From: CAZSNT01 sp964607765 | GTDB taxonomy: Bacteria; Verrucomicrobiota; Lentisphaeria; Oligosphaerales; JABHEG01 | Assembly: GCA_964607765.1 (NCBI GenBank) | Contig: CAZSNT010000014.1 | Location: 1-64,000, forward strand | Direction: 5' to 3' | Length of the DNA: 64,000 bases | Shown: in pieces, positions 17,629 through 25,839 of the stretch | Numbering within the stretch: position 1 is the stretch's first letter | How the letters are laid out: each line of letters opens with the position of its first letter | Program-made: the position numbers and the translations under genes | The notes under the pieces: generated by a model | The model's database searches: none | The model's input: only the letters and a program-made list of their open reading frames with translations | What the model was told of the DNA's origin: nothing

Positions 17629-19272
17629 TCAGCCCTGCCGCGTGAAACGCGCGAAAACGAAGCCGAGCGGCAGTGGTACGGTCACATCGACTCCGGCGGC
17701 GCAGGACGCCGCGCCGCCTTCGGAGCCGAGCAAATCCCAGGTGAGATTCCCAGGGCCCAGCTCCGGAAGATCAAAGCAAAACTGTTCCTGGGAATGAAGC
17801 TCCCGGAACGCCAACAGGTAGCCGCAATCTCCGGTCTCGTCGAGGGATAGGAAGCCGGTTGGGGCGAAGCCGTCCGGGGCGGACCCGATCGGCAGGATCG
17901 TGCCGCGGAACAACTCCTCACGGTGCTCCCGCCATGTCGATACCAGGCCGGCGACGGAGTCGCGGTACGCCGGTGTCAGGTTGGAGACCTCGAACCAGCC
18001 GAGGGGGTTGCTGAACATCACGGACGCGAACAGAGCGTCCGGGGCATACCGGGACGGTGCCAGCGGATCACCGGCATACTTGTCGTCATTCCTGGTGTTG
18101 TTGAGAAACTCCATGCGCAGGCGCCGCGGGTCCACCCAGCGCGACAGCGCCCAGAGGTTGCGGAGTGTCTGGTGCGGCCAGTAGTTGTGCCAGTCTGTGT
18201 AGCGGTTCTCGACGAACAGCGGCCCAACCCCCAAGGCGCCGAAGTACCCGGGTCGGACACCGGAAGTGATGTCCAGGTCGAACACGACTTTGCCGCTGCT
18301 GCCTTCGAGTACGGCAGTCAGGAACCGGTGCAGGTTCCGGTTCGCCAGGTCTGTGGTCGCCTTCACGCTGTCCACCTTGAAGTGCTCGATTCCGAGCGTG
18401 CGATGAAGCTCCAGGATCCTGTCCGCGTCCCGGCGCCAGTTGGCCAGGTCGTTGCTCGAGTCGGGCGCGAACCAGAGACCTAGTGCCACACCCTTGGCCT
18501 TCGCCAACTCCACAAGCGGCGCCAGCCCGTGCGGGAACCGCTCCGGGTGTGGCTGCCAGAACTCGGGGTCGGCTCCCCAGAAACCTGCCCAGACGCCGCC
18601 TTTCTCCTGTGCCTGAGCCGAATTGGACGTGGTTCCCTTCTGCCAGCCGTCATCGATCTGGATGACGTCAGCGCCCAACTGTCGTGCTGCCCGGATTTCC
18701 TGCTCGATGAAGGCGTGCTGAATACGGCTGTCCCTGGAGCGGTCTCCCCACGTGTTGCAGAGCAGCCGCGGCGTGGTGTGACCCGGTGTTGCGGGGCGTT
18801 GTGCGCGCTGCCAGTCGTGCAGGGCCCGGGTTCGTTCCAGGCGTCCGCCGGTGTAGTCGAGGACAGTCCATTTGTCTTCGTCAGTATCTGCACGCTCGAG
18901 GAGCGAAAACTCGAAGCCTGTCCCCTTCCGGGCCGCGACACGCAAGTCGCTGGCAAGCTCCACAGGGCGTGCGTGGGGAAGCGGCGCGCGTTTCACGAGG
19001 ATCGTGCCCGTGCCGGCGGCCATGTCTTCGATCACGAACAGGTTGCCCCGGAGCGCCAGGACGCGCTCGGACGGGTGCAGAAGCCACTGCCGCTCCTGGA
19101 CCAGTTCGTTGTGCCTGTCCGTAGTATCGGCAAGGACAACTTGCGTCAAACACAGATGCTGCGAAGAAAGAGGCAGCCGCCGGACGGTCTTCTCGTTTCC
19201 CTCGGTCGACAGGGCTTCCGCCGTCGGTGCCGTCTCAATACCGGTTGCAGCGCTGTTTCTTGACGAGGGCAT
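17629..19272 (-). CDS. GH36-like alpha-galactosidase
   Basis: ATG 19272 has AGGAG seven bases upstream and gives 547 residues. The (beta/alpha)8 part begins near TPRLLCNTWGD, with the substrate loop IDDGW (207-210). The catalytic signature FKVD has nucleophile Asp301. The acid/base is probably an Asp in the segment FDLDITSG (331-338). These are features of GH36/GH31-clan alpha-galactosidases, which release terminal alpha-linked galactose. No signal peptide is seen, so it is likely cytoplasmic. Pairing with the sulfatase downstream suggests a sulfated alpha-galactoside as substrate. Confidence 0.85.
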   Translation of the reverse strand: MPSSRNSAATGIETAPTAEALSTEGNEKTVRRLPLSSQHLCLTQVVLADTTDRHNELVQERQWLLHPSERVLALRGNLFVIEDMAAGTGTILVKRAPLPHARPVELASDLRVAARKGTGFEFSLLERADTDEDKWTVLDYTGGRLERTRALHDWQRAQRPATPGHTTPRLLCNTWGDRSRDSRIQHAFIEQEIRAARQLGADVIQIDDGWQKGTTSNSAQAQEKGGVWAGFWGADPEFWQPHPERFPHGLAPLVELAKAKGVALGLWFAPDSSNDLANWRRDADRILELHRTLGIEHFKVDSVKATTDLANRNLHRFLTAVLEGSSGKVVFDLDITSGVRPGYFGALGVGPLFVENRYTDWHNYWPHQTLRNLWALSRWVDPRRLRMEFLNNTRNDDKYAGDPLAPSRYAPDALFASVMFSNPLGWFEVSNLTPAYRDSVAGLVSTWREHREELFRGTILPIGSAPDGFAPTGFLSLDETGDCGYLLAFRELHSQEQFCFDLPELGPGNLTWDLLGSEGGAASCAAGVDVTVPLPLGFVFARFTRQG

Positions 19273-19469
19273 GGACTCACTCCTGCAGCTCGATGTCGAT
19301 GCTGCGCACGGCCGACGACCCGGCGTCCCTGAACCGGACACAGGAAAAGGCCGGCATGGCCCCGCCCGGACATAGCATCATCCCGAGTGCTTTGATGGCA
19401 GCTTCCCTCTCATGCCTCAGCACGTGTTGGCGGGAGGGGAACACGCCTGTGCCGGACGACGTGACCGCG

Positions 19470-20816
19470 TCAGAGCATCTCCTCCATGACTCGGCTGACG
19501 GAGAGCAGACAGAGCATGGTCAGAAAGTGGTTCTCCGTACCGGAGACCGCCGTCGTCGCGACGGTGAGCGCCCCCGTCACCCTCCTCAGACCATCGCGGT
19601 CGTCGGGCGCCACACGGGCGTGGCACGCCTGGATGTCGCCGGCCAGGCGTTGGAGCCGTTCTTCGGTGAAGATGCCGGCGGCTATCTCCGCCGCTGCCTC
19701 GTACATGATGTCACCGAATCTCTGGACAAGTCTGTCAGAGGGCGGCTTGCCGCTCCGCGCCGAGCCGACGACGTCCCGATCCCCGGTGATGCGTTCCTGA
19801 AGCAACCCGAGCCATGGCTCTATCTCGTCATGCGTCAGTAACAGGCCTTGCCCCTCATCGCACCTCAGCAGCTCGATGGCGGCATCTTCCGCTTTCCGGC
19901 ACTCGGCTTCCATCTGCGCTTTCAACTGCGGATGCGCATTGAGGAACTCCTCCAGAGCTGAAACGTCCGCGCCAGCGGGCCGGGCATCCCGGAGCAGCTT
20001 GTTGATTTCATCGGTGCCGCGCCCCCGCAGTCCCTCAACGTCGACGCCAATCCTGCCGAGGAGCTCCGCTTGTTCTCGGTTTCGTTCGCCCTCCCACTCT
20101 CGCAGTGCCCGCATGAACATGCACAGCAGGAACGGGCTGCATCCGCCTTCCGGGGGTTCTGCTGTCAGGATGGCGCAATGCTGGATAACCCAGGCGTCGA
20201 GACAACGCTCCTCAGCAACGTAGTCCGGCAGGAGGCACACCAAGCTGCGCGCCAGCGCATGGCCGCGTTCCGCATCGACCAGGAAGCTGACCACTCGCCC
20301 GGCAAACGCAACAAACTCCTCCCCGCCGCCCGCAGGGGGGTATCCCACGCTCTCAAAGGCCCGCTCCAGCTGCGCAATGGAGAAGCGCATCGGCTCAAAG
20401 GCCGATTCGGCGAACAGCGCTTCCGCCCGTTCCAGGAAGCCCGCGGGATCGCTGATCAGCCGCTCGTAATCGTCCCGGAACGCCTCCAGCCTCTCTTCAG
20501 CTGCCTCTATCTCCGGTTGACGCGCCTCGTACTCGGCAATCTCCCACATCTGCCGAAGGAGCGGTATTGCCTCCTTCCGCAACGACTTCGGCAACCGCTT
20601 CTCCACCGCATCGTAGGCCGCAAGCCGCTCGAGAGCCAATCCCGGTTCGTTCCCGCCGGGATCGAACGCCGCGTCAGAGCCGTCCCCCGGGCATGCGTCC
20701 ACTGCCGCCTCACGCCTGGCCGCCGCCGCGACGGCTTCATCCTTCGTCAGGCAACACTTCTTGTACTTCCTGCCGCTGCCACACGGGCAGGGCGCGTTCC
20801 TGCCGGTCTTCGCCAT
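19470..20816 (-). CDS. SEC-C zinc-motif protein, unknown function
   Basis: The protein (448 residues from ATG 20816) opens with a SEC-C motif, CPCGSGRKYKKCC (about 9-22). This is the metal-binding motif found at the end of SecA and in YecA-like proteins. The rest is an all-alpha, Glu- and Ala-rich domain that I cannot assign. Similar SEC-C-tagged proteins are frequent in bacteria, and their partners are unknown. No signal peptide. Confidence 0.7.
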   Translation of the reverse strand: MAKTGRNAPCPCGSGRKYKKCCLTKDEAVAAAARREAAVDACPGDGSDAAFDPGGNEPGLALERLAAYDAVEKRLPKSLRKEAIPLLRQMWEIAEYEARQPEIEAAEERLEAFRDDYERLISDPAGFLERAEALFAESAFEPMRFSIAQLERAFESVGYPPAGGGEEFVAFAGRVVSFLVDAERGHALARSLVCLLPDYVAEERCLDAWVIQHCAILTAEPPEGGCSPFLLCMFMRALREWEGERNREQAELLGRIGVDVEGLRGRGTDEINKLLRDARPAGADVSALEEFLNAHPQLKAQMEAECRKAEDAAIELLRCDEGQGLLLTHDEIEPWLGLLQERITGDRDVVGSARSGKPPSDRLVQRFGDIMYEAAAEIAAGIFTEERLQRLAGDIQACHARVAPDDRDGLRRVTGALTVATTAVSGTENHFLTMLCLLSVSRVMEEML

Positions 20817-21028
20817 ATTCGTCCGTTTCCCGTTCTGCCACACGCACTCCGTCCACTCCGGAAACCCTCAATTCTCAACGCCCAATTCGAGAAGAATGTA
20901 GAGACCTTCGCGAAGCCGAGAACTGCCGAACTCCTACAATATACTGCCTATCAGTCTTGTGTGGTCCCATCGCTGGGGGCTTCGCCGGGCTGAATCGCAG
21001 GCCATCAGTTGGTGGCGTTCGATGCGGT

Positions 21029-21421
21029 TCAGAGCCAGTCCTCCGTAGGCAAGCCCTCAACTCGTCGGAAGTGGCGCGTGTTGTGTGTGACGAGGGTCAG
21101 AGAATGAGTCAGCGCCACAGCTGCAAGCATGATGTCAAAGGCTCCGATGGGCTCCCCGGACCGTTCGAGCTCAGCCTGCAGCAAGCCAAACCTGCGGGCC
21201 GCTTCTCGGTCGAAAGGCAACACGGTGAGAGGGCGCAGGAAGTCCCCGATCAACCGCGCCAGCCGTGTGCTCTGACGCTTCTCCATTCCGTACCAGAGCT
21301 CAGCCTCGCTGACGGAGGACACGAAGACGTCCTCAGGAGGCGTGCCGCGCAGGCGGTCTGACACAGCGCCCTGTCCGCGCAGTGCGTAGCTGATGGTATC
21401 GGTGTCGAGCAGGTAGGGCAT
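21029..21421 (-). CDS. vapC: VapC-type PIN-domain toxin, copy 1
   Basis: The 130-residue PIN protein has the acidic metal-site residues of the family: Asp6 and Asp8 in LLDTDTIS, Glu41 in SEAELWYG, Asp in GAFDIMLAA and Asn/His in VTHNTRHF. VapC toxins are Mg-dependent RNases that usually cut tRNA or rRNA. Its ATG shares one base with the stop codon of the antitoxin gene (TGATG at 21419-21423). The predicted protein is identical to the copy at 24796-25188. Confidence 0.93.
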   Translation of the reverse strand: MPYLLDTDTISYALRGQGAVSDRLRGTPPEDVFVSSVSEAELWYGMEKRQSTRLARLIGDFLRPLTVLPFDREAARRFGLLQAELERSGEPIGAFDIMLAAVALTHSLTLVTHNTRHFRRVEGLPTEDWL

Positions 21422-21654
21422 CAGTCCGGCTCCGACGCGAATGGGTCTCGAGCGGCGACGGATGCCGGCCGCTCAATCTCCTCATCCCAGGCCCCCAGCG
21501 TACGCAGAAAGGAATCCGGCCACCCGCCGATCGCCTCGATGATGATCCGGTTACCCTCGCGGTACTCGCGCACCTTGGTGCCCTGCGGCAGGCGACAGTC
21601 ACCGATCAGACGCACGGCCATCGAGTTGCCATTCTTGAAAACAACCGATTGCAT
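21421..21654 (-). CDS. vapB: VapB-type antitoxin, copy 1
   Basis: From ATG 21654 the protein has 77 residues and begins MQSVVFKNGNSMAVRL, the swapped-hairpin AbrB/MazE-type DNA-binding fold of VapB antitoxins. The C-terminal half (GGWPDSFLRTLGAWDEEIER) is the expected toxin-binding segment. It is coupled to vapC by a one-base overlap. A longer frame to 21729 runs across the operator and is not the real start. Confidence 0.9.
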   Translation of the reverse strand: MQSVVFKNGNSMAVRLIGDCRLPQGTKVREYREGNRIIIEAIGGWPDSFLRTLGAWDEEIERPASVAARDPFASEPD

Positions 21655-21680
21655 GACTTCACTCCGGCTGACTGCACAGG

Positions 21681-21703
21681 CGGATATACATCCCGGATAT
21701 ACA
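21681..21703. promoter_or_regulatory. Likely VapB operator, copy 1
   Basis: Two direct copies of CGGATATACA lie 13 bp apart just upstream of vapB. The arrangement is kept in the second cassette (25448-25470). AbrB-type antitoxins commonly bind such short repeats to repress their own promoter. Confidence 0.5.
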
Positions 21704-21734
21704 GTAGTCGCATTGGGCAGGCTTGTCAACCGCC

Positions 21735-21820
21735 GCGCGAAAGATCGCCACGCGTGCTTCTCCTCGCGATATCACATGGTGACAGACCCCAGCAAACTCA
21801 GTACGCAACGGCTTCGGCAT
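21735..21820 (-). pseudogene. 5' remnant of a RAYT (REP-type Y1) transposase gene, copy 1
   Basis: On the minus strand the frame starting at 21820 reads MPKPLRTEFAGVCHHVISRG, the conserved N-terminus of REP-associated tyrosine transposases. Similarity stops after about 27-30 residues, just before the vapB promoter, so the catalytic part is missing. The same fragment lies in front of the second vapBC copy. Confidence 0.75.
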
Positions 21821-21915
21821 CTGCCGCACTCCCGGAAGCAGAATCATGGTCTGAGCGAACGGTGGATATCCATGCCACAAATGTCACATTGGATGCTCTG
21901 ACCCGGCTCTCCGGA

Positions 21916-24462
21916 TCAGCGGCCAAGCCGCGCGATCCAGTCCGCGGCCGTGCGGCGCATGGCAACCAGATCGACTGTTGCCGGGTCGATGGCGTCCAGC
22001 CACGCCTGCGCCTCGCGAGCCGTATCCTGCCGATCCGGGTCAGCGCGGTCGACGGCCTGGGTCAGCGTGGTCAGGTAGCGCACATCGTCAACAGCTTCCC
22101 GGAACCCCTCCCACTGGATGGTATCCACCACGCCGTTGAGGGTCGGGTAGGTGAAATTGTGATCGCGGTAGCGCGTGCTGTCGAAGTCGTTCCAGACGTG
22201 GTTGAATCCATGCTGGTAGGCGTAGTCCATGGCGCCGTCGTAGCCTGCCTTCCAGAGGACGATGCCGAAGTTCCTGCGGTAAGTGGCCGGCGTCTCCACG
22301 CCCACCTGCGGATAGGCGTAGCAGAAGACGCGGGAGCCGACACCATGCCACTTCCGGGCCTCACGGGGGTTGGGACGCCCTGCCAATACGGCACAGTCCA
22401 GCAGTTCGCCCATCGCCTCGAACGTCTTCAGGTAACAGGCCACGAACGTCTTGCCGCCGGCCTTCTGCACGGCGTGCCACGTCAGGCGCTGCGAGGCCAG
22501 CCTATCGCCCTTAGCCTCGTCTATGCCGTAGAAGTAGACATCTTCGTAGCCGAAATCGGCGCACAGAGCCCGCCACTTCCGCACATCGCGCTGCAGCTCG
22601 CGGAGTTGGGCGGGATCGCTGGTGTTGCCCGTGCTCCGGCCCAGGTTGAAGTAGGCGTCGGTCGGCAGTCCCAGCTCGCTCCTGATCCGGAGTGTTCGCC
22701 GGAGGTCCCGGGGGTCGTCGCCCCACCCCTGGTAGTTGGTGGGGTGGAGCACGCCGTGGTCGCGCATATTGGCGATCTCCGCACGGTACTGGGCCGCGCT
22801 CTTGTATTCGGAGCCGATAGTTGGCAGCCCGTCGGCAGACAGCTTGGCTCGGTAATAGATCGAGTAGGTCAGGCGCGAGGGGGACAAGGCGAAGGGGCGC
22901 ACATCGACAGTGATGGGCAGTTGCGCGGACCGCCCGGAGTTCGTGGCGAATCGAACTGCCCCGCGATAGGTTCCCGGCTCGGTTCCGGGCGGCACGGACA
23001 CGTTGATCCAGAATTCGCGTTGCGTTCCGGCCGGCACATCGACCGGCTGCAGGGCATCCGCGTCCAGCGGCCTGACACCGACAAGATTCGCGCTGTCCGA
23101 ACCACTGCAGAGCAGGTATGGCGTCTCGCCGTCGGGAGCAGTGCTGCGCAGATGGTTGGCCTTGTTGCCATGGTCCACTCGGATGAGGGCGGGGTCGTGG
23201 ACCAGCAGCTCGGCTTTGAGCTTCTTGTCGGCGGAGTAGTGGATGCTGTTCCCCGCGCCCTGGTACCACCACAGCAGGATGCGGATGCTGACGGCGGAGG
23301 CGGGAATTGTCCCGGCAGGTCCTGTCAGAGCGGTGCACGACGCGGTCAGGGCCCGGAGTGACTCGATCGCGTAGACCCCCATGGAGACCGACTCGATCTC
23401 GCCGGCGCAGGCCGCGAGCTCGACCCCTTTGCCGAAGGCTGCGTCCAGGGGGATGGCCGAGGGCGCGCTTCGTGAGTCCACGATAGGATTGCCCACGCTG
23501 TAGACGGCGAAAGGCACGCCGGCGTCCAGCTGCGCGGCCAGCTGGCGGATTGCCGCGGGACCGCGCTCCAATGCCTGCAGATCATGCTCGACCTGAGCCA
23601 CTTCCTCCGGATGCGCATAATCCTCGCGGGCGAGCCGGGCTACGTCTTCGGACGCACGCTCTACAGTCTCCCGGAGCTGACGGGTCTGGGCTGCCAGACC
23701 GGGCAGCGTGAGAACGGGCTCAACACCTTTCCTGGCCGCGTCGAGCCGTGCCTGCCAATGCTCCACACGGGCGCGGAACGCCGCCTTCGCATCGGCAAAA
23801 GAGTTCTCGAGATGTTCCAGATAGAGCGCTCTGTTGGGGACTGTGCCGCGGAGTTGGATGTCATCGAGATAGACCACGACTCGGTCGCCTTTGCGGGCGT
23901 AGACGAACAGGCCCCAGCGGTCCAGTACAGCGCCGGTATGTTCTGCTGTGACGTTCACCGTGTGACGCGCCAGAACACGCTCCCGTCCCTCCCGGCCCCG
24001 CGCCACGAGATCCGCTTCCGCCGCCGTCCACGTGCCGGCGTTCTGCCGCGTGACGCGCTCGAACACGCCGCACCCCGAATGCGTGGTCGGCGGATAGACC
24101 ATGTTGCAGCCGAACCCCACACTGACGCCGGGGCTGCTGGCAGGATCAAGGAAAACGCGCGCGTGCAGAGACAACTCACCGTCACAGGCAACGCTCAGCG
24201 GCAGGCCCCAGTAGTGGTAGTAGCCGTCGGTGATCGTGACGTCCAGTTTGAGGGAACGCCTGCCCTCGCTGGCTCTCTCGTCGCTCGCACCGAGGAAATG
24301 CACGTCCTGCGTCCCGTCGCTGGCCCAGACCGACACGTCGGGAAGCTCCTGTTCGAACCCTTCACGGTAGGCGACCGGCGACCGCGGCAACGCCTCCGTC
24401 TGAGCGCGGACGACGGAGGCCTGCATCACGAGAAAGAGGACAGTCAGGCAACGCGAGTTCAT
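21916..24462 (-). CDS. Secreted GH123-like glycoside hydrolase (DUF4091-type)
   Basis: This 848-residue protein has a signal peptide (about 1-20), an N-terminal beta-sandwich region, a long linker helix (about 230-300) and a C-terminal catalytic half. Adjacent Asp648-Glu649 in FYGIDEAKGD match the Asp-Glu pair used for substrate-assisted catalysis in GH123 N-acetyl-galactosaminidases. The ending WEGFREAVDDVRYL is typical of the DUF4091 family. A hydrolase acting on amino sugars or other glycans outside the cytoplasm is likely, but the substrate is unproven. Confidence 0.75.
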   Translation of the reverse strand: MNSRCLTVLFLVMQASVVRAQTEALPRSPVAYREGFEQELPDVSVWASDGTQDVHFLGASDERASEGRRSLKLDVTITDGYYHYWGLPLSVACDGELSLHARVFLDPASSPGVSVGFGCNMVYPPTTHSGCGVFERVTRQNAGTWTAAEADLVARGREGRERVLARHTVNVTAEHTGAVLDRWGLFVYARKGDRVVVYLDDIQLRGTVPNRALYLEHLENSFADAKAAFRARVEHWQARLDAARKGVEPVLTLPGLAAQTRQLRETVERASEDVARLAREDYAHPEEVAQVEHDLQALERGPAAIRQLAAQLDAGVPFAVYSVGNPIVDSRSAPSAIPLDAAFGKGVELAACAGEIESVSMGVYAIESLRALTASCTALTGPAGTIPASAVSIRILLWWYQGAGNSIHYSADKKLKAELLVHDPALIRVDHGNKANHLRSTAPDGETPYLLCSGSDSANLVGVRPLDADALQPVDVPAGTQREFWINVSVPPGTEPGTYRGAVRFATNSGRSAQLPITVDVRPFALSPSRLTYSIYYRAKLSADGLPTIGSEYKSAAQYRAEIANMRDHGVLHPTNYQGWGDDPRDLRRTLRIRSELGLPTDAYFNLGRSTGNTSDPAQLRELQRDVRKWRALCADFGYEDVYFYGIDEAKGDRLASQRLTWHAVQKAGGKTFVACYLKTFEAMGELLDCAVLAGRPNPREARKWHGVGSRVFCYAYPQVGVETPATYRRNFGIVLWKAGYDGAMDYAYQHGFNHVWNDFDSTRYRDHNFTYPTLNGVVDTIQWEGFREAVDDVRYLTTLTQAVDRADPDRQDTAREAQAWLDAIDPATVDLVAMRRTAADWIARLGR

Positions 24463-24474
24463 TGTGATCTCACC

Positions 24475-24773
24475 TCAACGCTGGGATGTGCTGCGACGAA
24501 GGTCGCCGCCGAATTCGGTATCGAGGAAACGGAACATACCGCAGGAAACGTTGATGCGCGCGGTCTTGCTGTCTTCGAGGAGGATGGCGCCGGCGATTGC
24601 GCGCCTGCCCCGGCCCGGCTTGCGTGCGCCGGACAAACGGCAGAAGACGTTGTCCTGCCGATTCGCGAGGAGCAGGTTGGTAACGGCGACCGGGGTGACG
24701 GTGTGGAAGGTGATTGTGGCCGTCTTGGCGCCCGGTTGATGTAGCCGCCGTCGATCAGCGTGAGGCGCAGGTG
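24475..24773 (-). pseudogene. C-terminal relic of a beta-propeller (29299/32177-type) paralogue
   Basis: Read on the minus strand, the segment starts HLRLTLIDGGYIN. After a one-base frameshift it continues KTATITFHTVTPVAVTNLL and, near its end, SCGMFRFLDTEF. This matches the last 90 or so residues of the two large proteins at 29299-32154 and 32177-34981. Its upstream end coincides exactly with the edge of the second vapBC cassette at 24774, so the rest of the gene has been replaced or deleted. Confidence 0.8.
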
Positions 24774-24795
24774 AGTTGGTGACGTTCGATGCGGT

Positions 24796-25188
24796 TCAGA
24801 GCCAGTCCTCCGTAGGCAAGCCCTCAACTCGTCGGAAGTGGCGCGTGTTGTGTGTGACGAGGGTCAGAGAATGAGTCAGCGCCACAGCTGCAAGCATGAT
24901 GTCAAAGGCTCCGATGGGCTCCCCGGACCGTTCGAGCTCAGCCTGCAGCAAGCCAAACCTGCGGGCCGCTTCTCGGTCGAAAGGCAACACGGTGAGAGGG
25001 CGCAGGAAGTCCCCGATCAACCGCGCCAGCCGTGTGCTCTGACGCTTCTCCATTCCGTACCAGAGCTCAGCCTCGCTGACGGAGGACACGAAGACGTCCT
25101 CAGGAGGCGTGCCGCGCAGGCGGTCTGACACAGCGCCCTGTCCGCGCAGTGCGTAGCTGATGGTATCGGTGTCGAGCAGGTAGGGCAT
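24796..25188 (-). CDS. vapC: VapC-type PIN-domain toxin, copy 2
   Basis: The predicted 130-residue protein is identical to that at 21029-21421, with all PIN-domain acidic residues kept. Full identity of the products shows either a recent duplication or continuing gene conversion. Both antitoxins are also identical, so the modules should cross-neutralise. Confidence 0.93.
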   Translation of the reverse strand: MPYLLDTDTISYALRGQGAVSDRLRGTPPEDVFVSSVSEAELWYGMEKRQSTRLARLIGDFLRPLTVLPFDREAARRFGLLQAELERSGEPIGAFDIMLAAVALTHSLTLVTHNTRHFRRVEGLPTEDWL

Positions 25189-25421
25189 CAGTCCGGCTCC
25201 GACGCGAATGGGTCTCGAGCGGCGACGGATGCCGGCCGCTCAATCTCCTCATCCCAGGCCCCCAGCGTACGCAGAAAGGAATCCGGCCACCCGCCGATCG
25301 CCTCGATGATGATCCGGTTACCCTCGCGGTACTCGCGCACCTTGGTGCCCTGCGGCAGGCGACAGTCACCGATCAGACGCACGGCCATCGAGTTGCCATT
25401 CTTGAAAACAACGGACTGCAT
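25188..25421 (-). CDS. vapB: VapB-type antitoxin, copy 2
   Basis: The predicted 77 residues are identical to copy 1, from ATG 25421. It overlaps vapC by one base. The sequence just upstream of the start differs from copy 1 at several positions while the two operator repeats are preserved. Confidence 0.9.
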   Translation of the reverse strand: MQSVVFKNGNSMAVRLIGDCRLPQGTKVREYREGNRIIIEAIGGWPDSFLRTLGAWDEEIERPASVAARDPFASEPD

Positions 25422-25447
25422 GACTTCACTCCGGCTGACTGCACGGA

Positions 25448-25470
25448 CGGATATACACCCCGGATATACA
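25448..25470. promoter_or_regulatory. Likely VapB operator, copy 2
   Basis: Two CGGATATACA copies spaced 13 bp apart repeat the arrangement of copy 1, although the intervening and flanking bases have changed. That points to selection on the repeats. Confidence 0.5.
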
Positions 25471-25499
25471 ATAGTCGCCTTGGACCGGCTTGTCAACCG

Positions 25500-25587
25500 C
25501 CGCGCGAAACATCGCTACGCGTGCTTTCCCTCGCGATATCACATGGTGACAGACCCCAGCAAACTCAATACGCAACGGCCTCGGCAT
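25500..25587 (-). pseudogene. 5' remnant of a RAYT transposase gene, copy 2
   Basis: The frame from 25587 reads MPRPLRIEFAGVCHHVISRG and then ends at a stop a few codons later. It is closer to the RAYT consensus than copy 1 but equally truncated. Confidence 0.75.
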
Positions 25588-25702
25588 CTACCGCACTCCC
25601 GAAAGCAGAATTATGACCTGAGCAAACGGTGGATATCCATGCTCAAAATGTCAGATGTGGAGTGCTGGCCCGGCTCTCTCGTCATCGGCGGACGATGGGG
25701 GC

Positions 25703-25767
25703 CTCGCACTCGTCAGCCGCACTCGTCAGCCGCACTCGTCAGCCGCGCTCGTCAGCCGCACTCGTCG
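25703..25767. repeat. 13-bp tandem repeat (CACTCGTCAGCCG), about five units
   Basis: Five near-perfect units follow one another between the vapBC cassette and the sulfatase gene end. No hairpin partner is evident. Confidence 0.75.
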
Positions 25768-25839
25768 CCGACATCGTCGAGCGACTCCCTGTATTCATTC
25801 CGAGCTGGCCGCCACCTGCTCTTCTCGGCGGTCAATCGG

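Larger units (their letters stand above)
21007..21905. repeat. VapBC cassette copy 1 (duplicated block)
   Basis: This block of about 0.9 kb matches 24774-25672 at a constant offset of 3767 bp in the same orientation. The toxin and antitoxin coding parts are identical at protein level. The flank beyond the antitoxin start is more diverged, and the similarity fades near 21905. It contains vapC, vapB, their operator and the dead 5' end of a RAYT transposase gene. Confidence 0.85.
24774..25672. repeat. VapBC cassette copy 2 (duplicated block)
   Basis: This is the second copy of the block at 21007-21905. Its left edge abuts the truncated propeller paralogue. Its right edge is followed by a 13-bp tandem repeat and a sulfatase gene. 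Confidence 0.85.

Noticed and set aside
24459..24827. 122-codon frame as a real gene
   Set aside because: Its start matches a propeller paralogue only up to a frameshift, and its beginning lies in cassette DNA; best explained as a relic.
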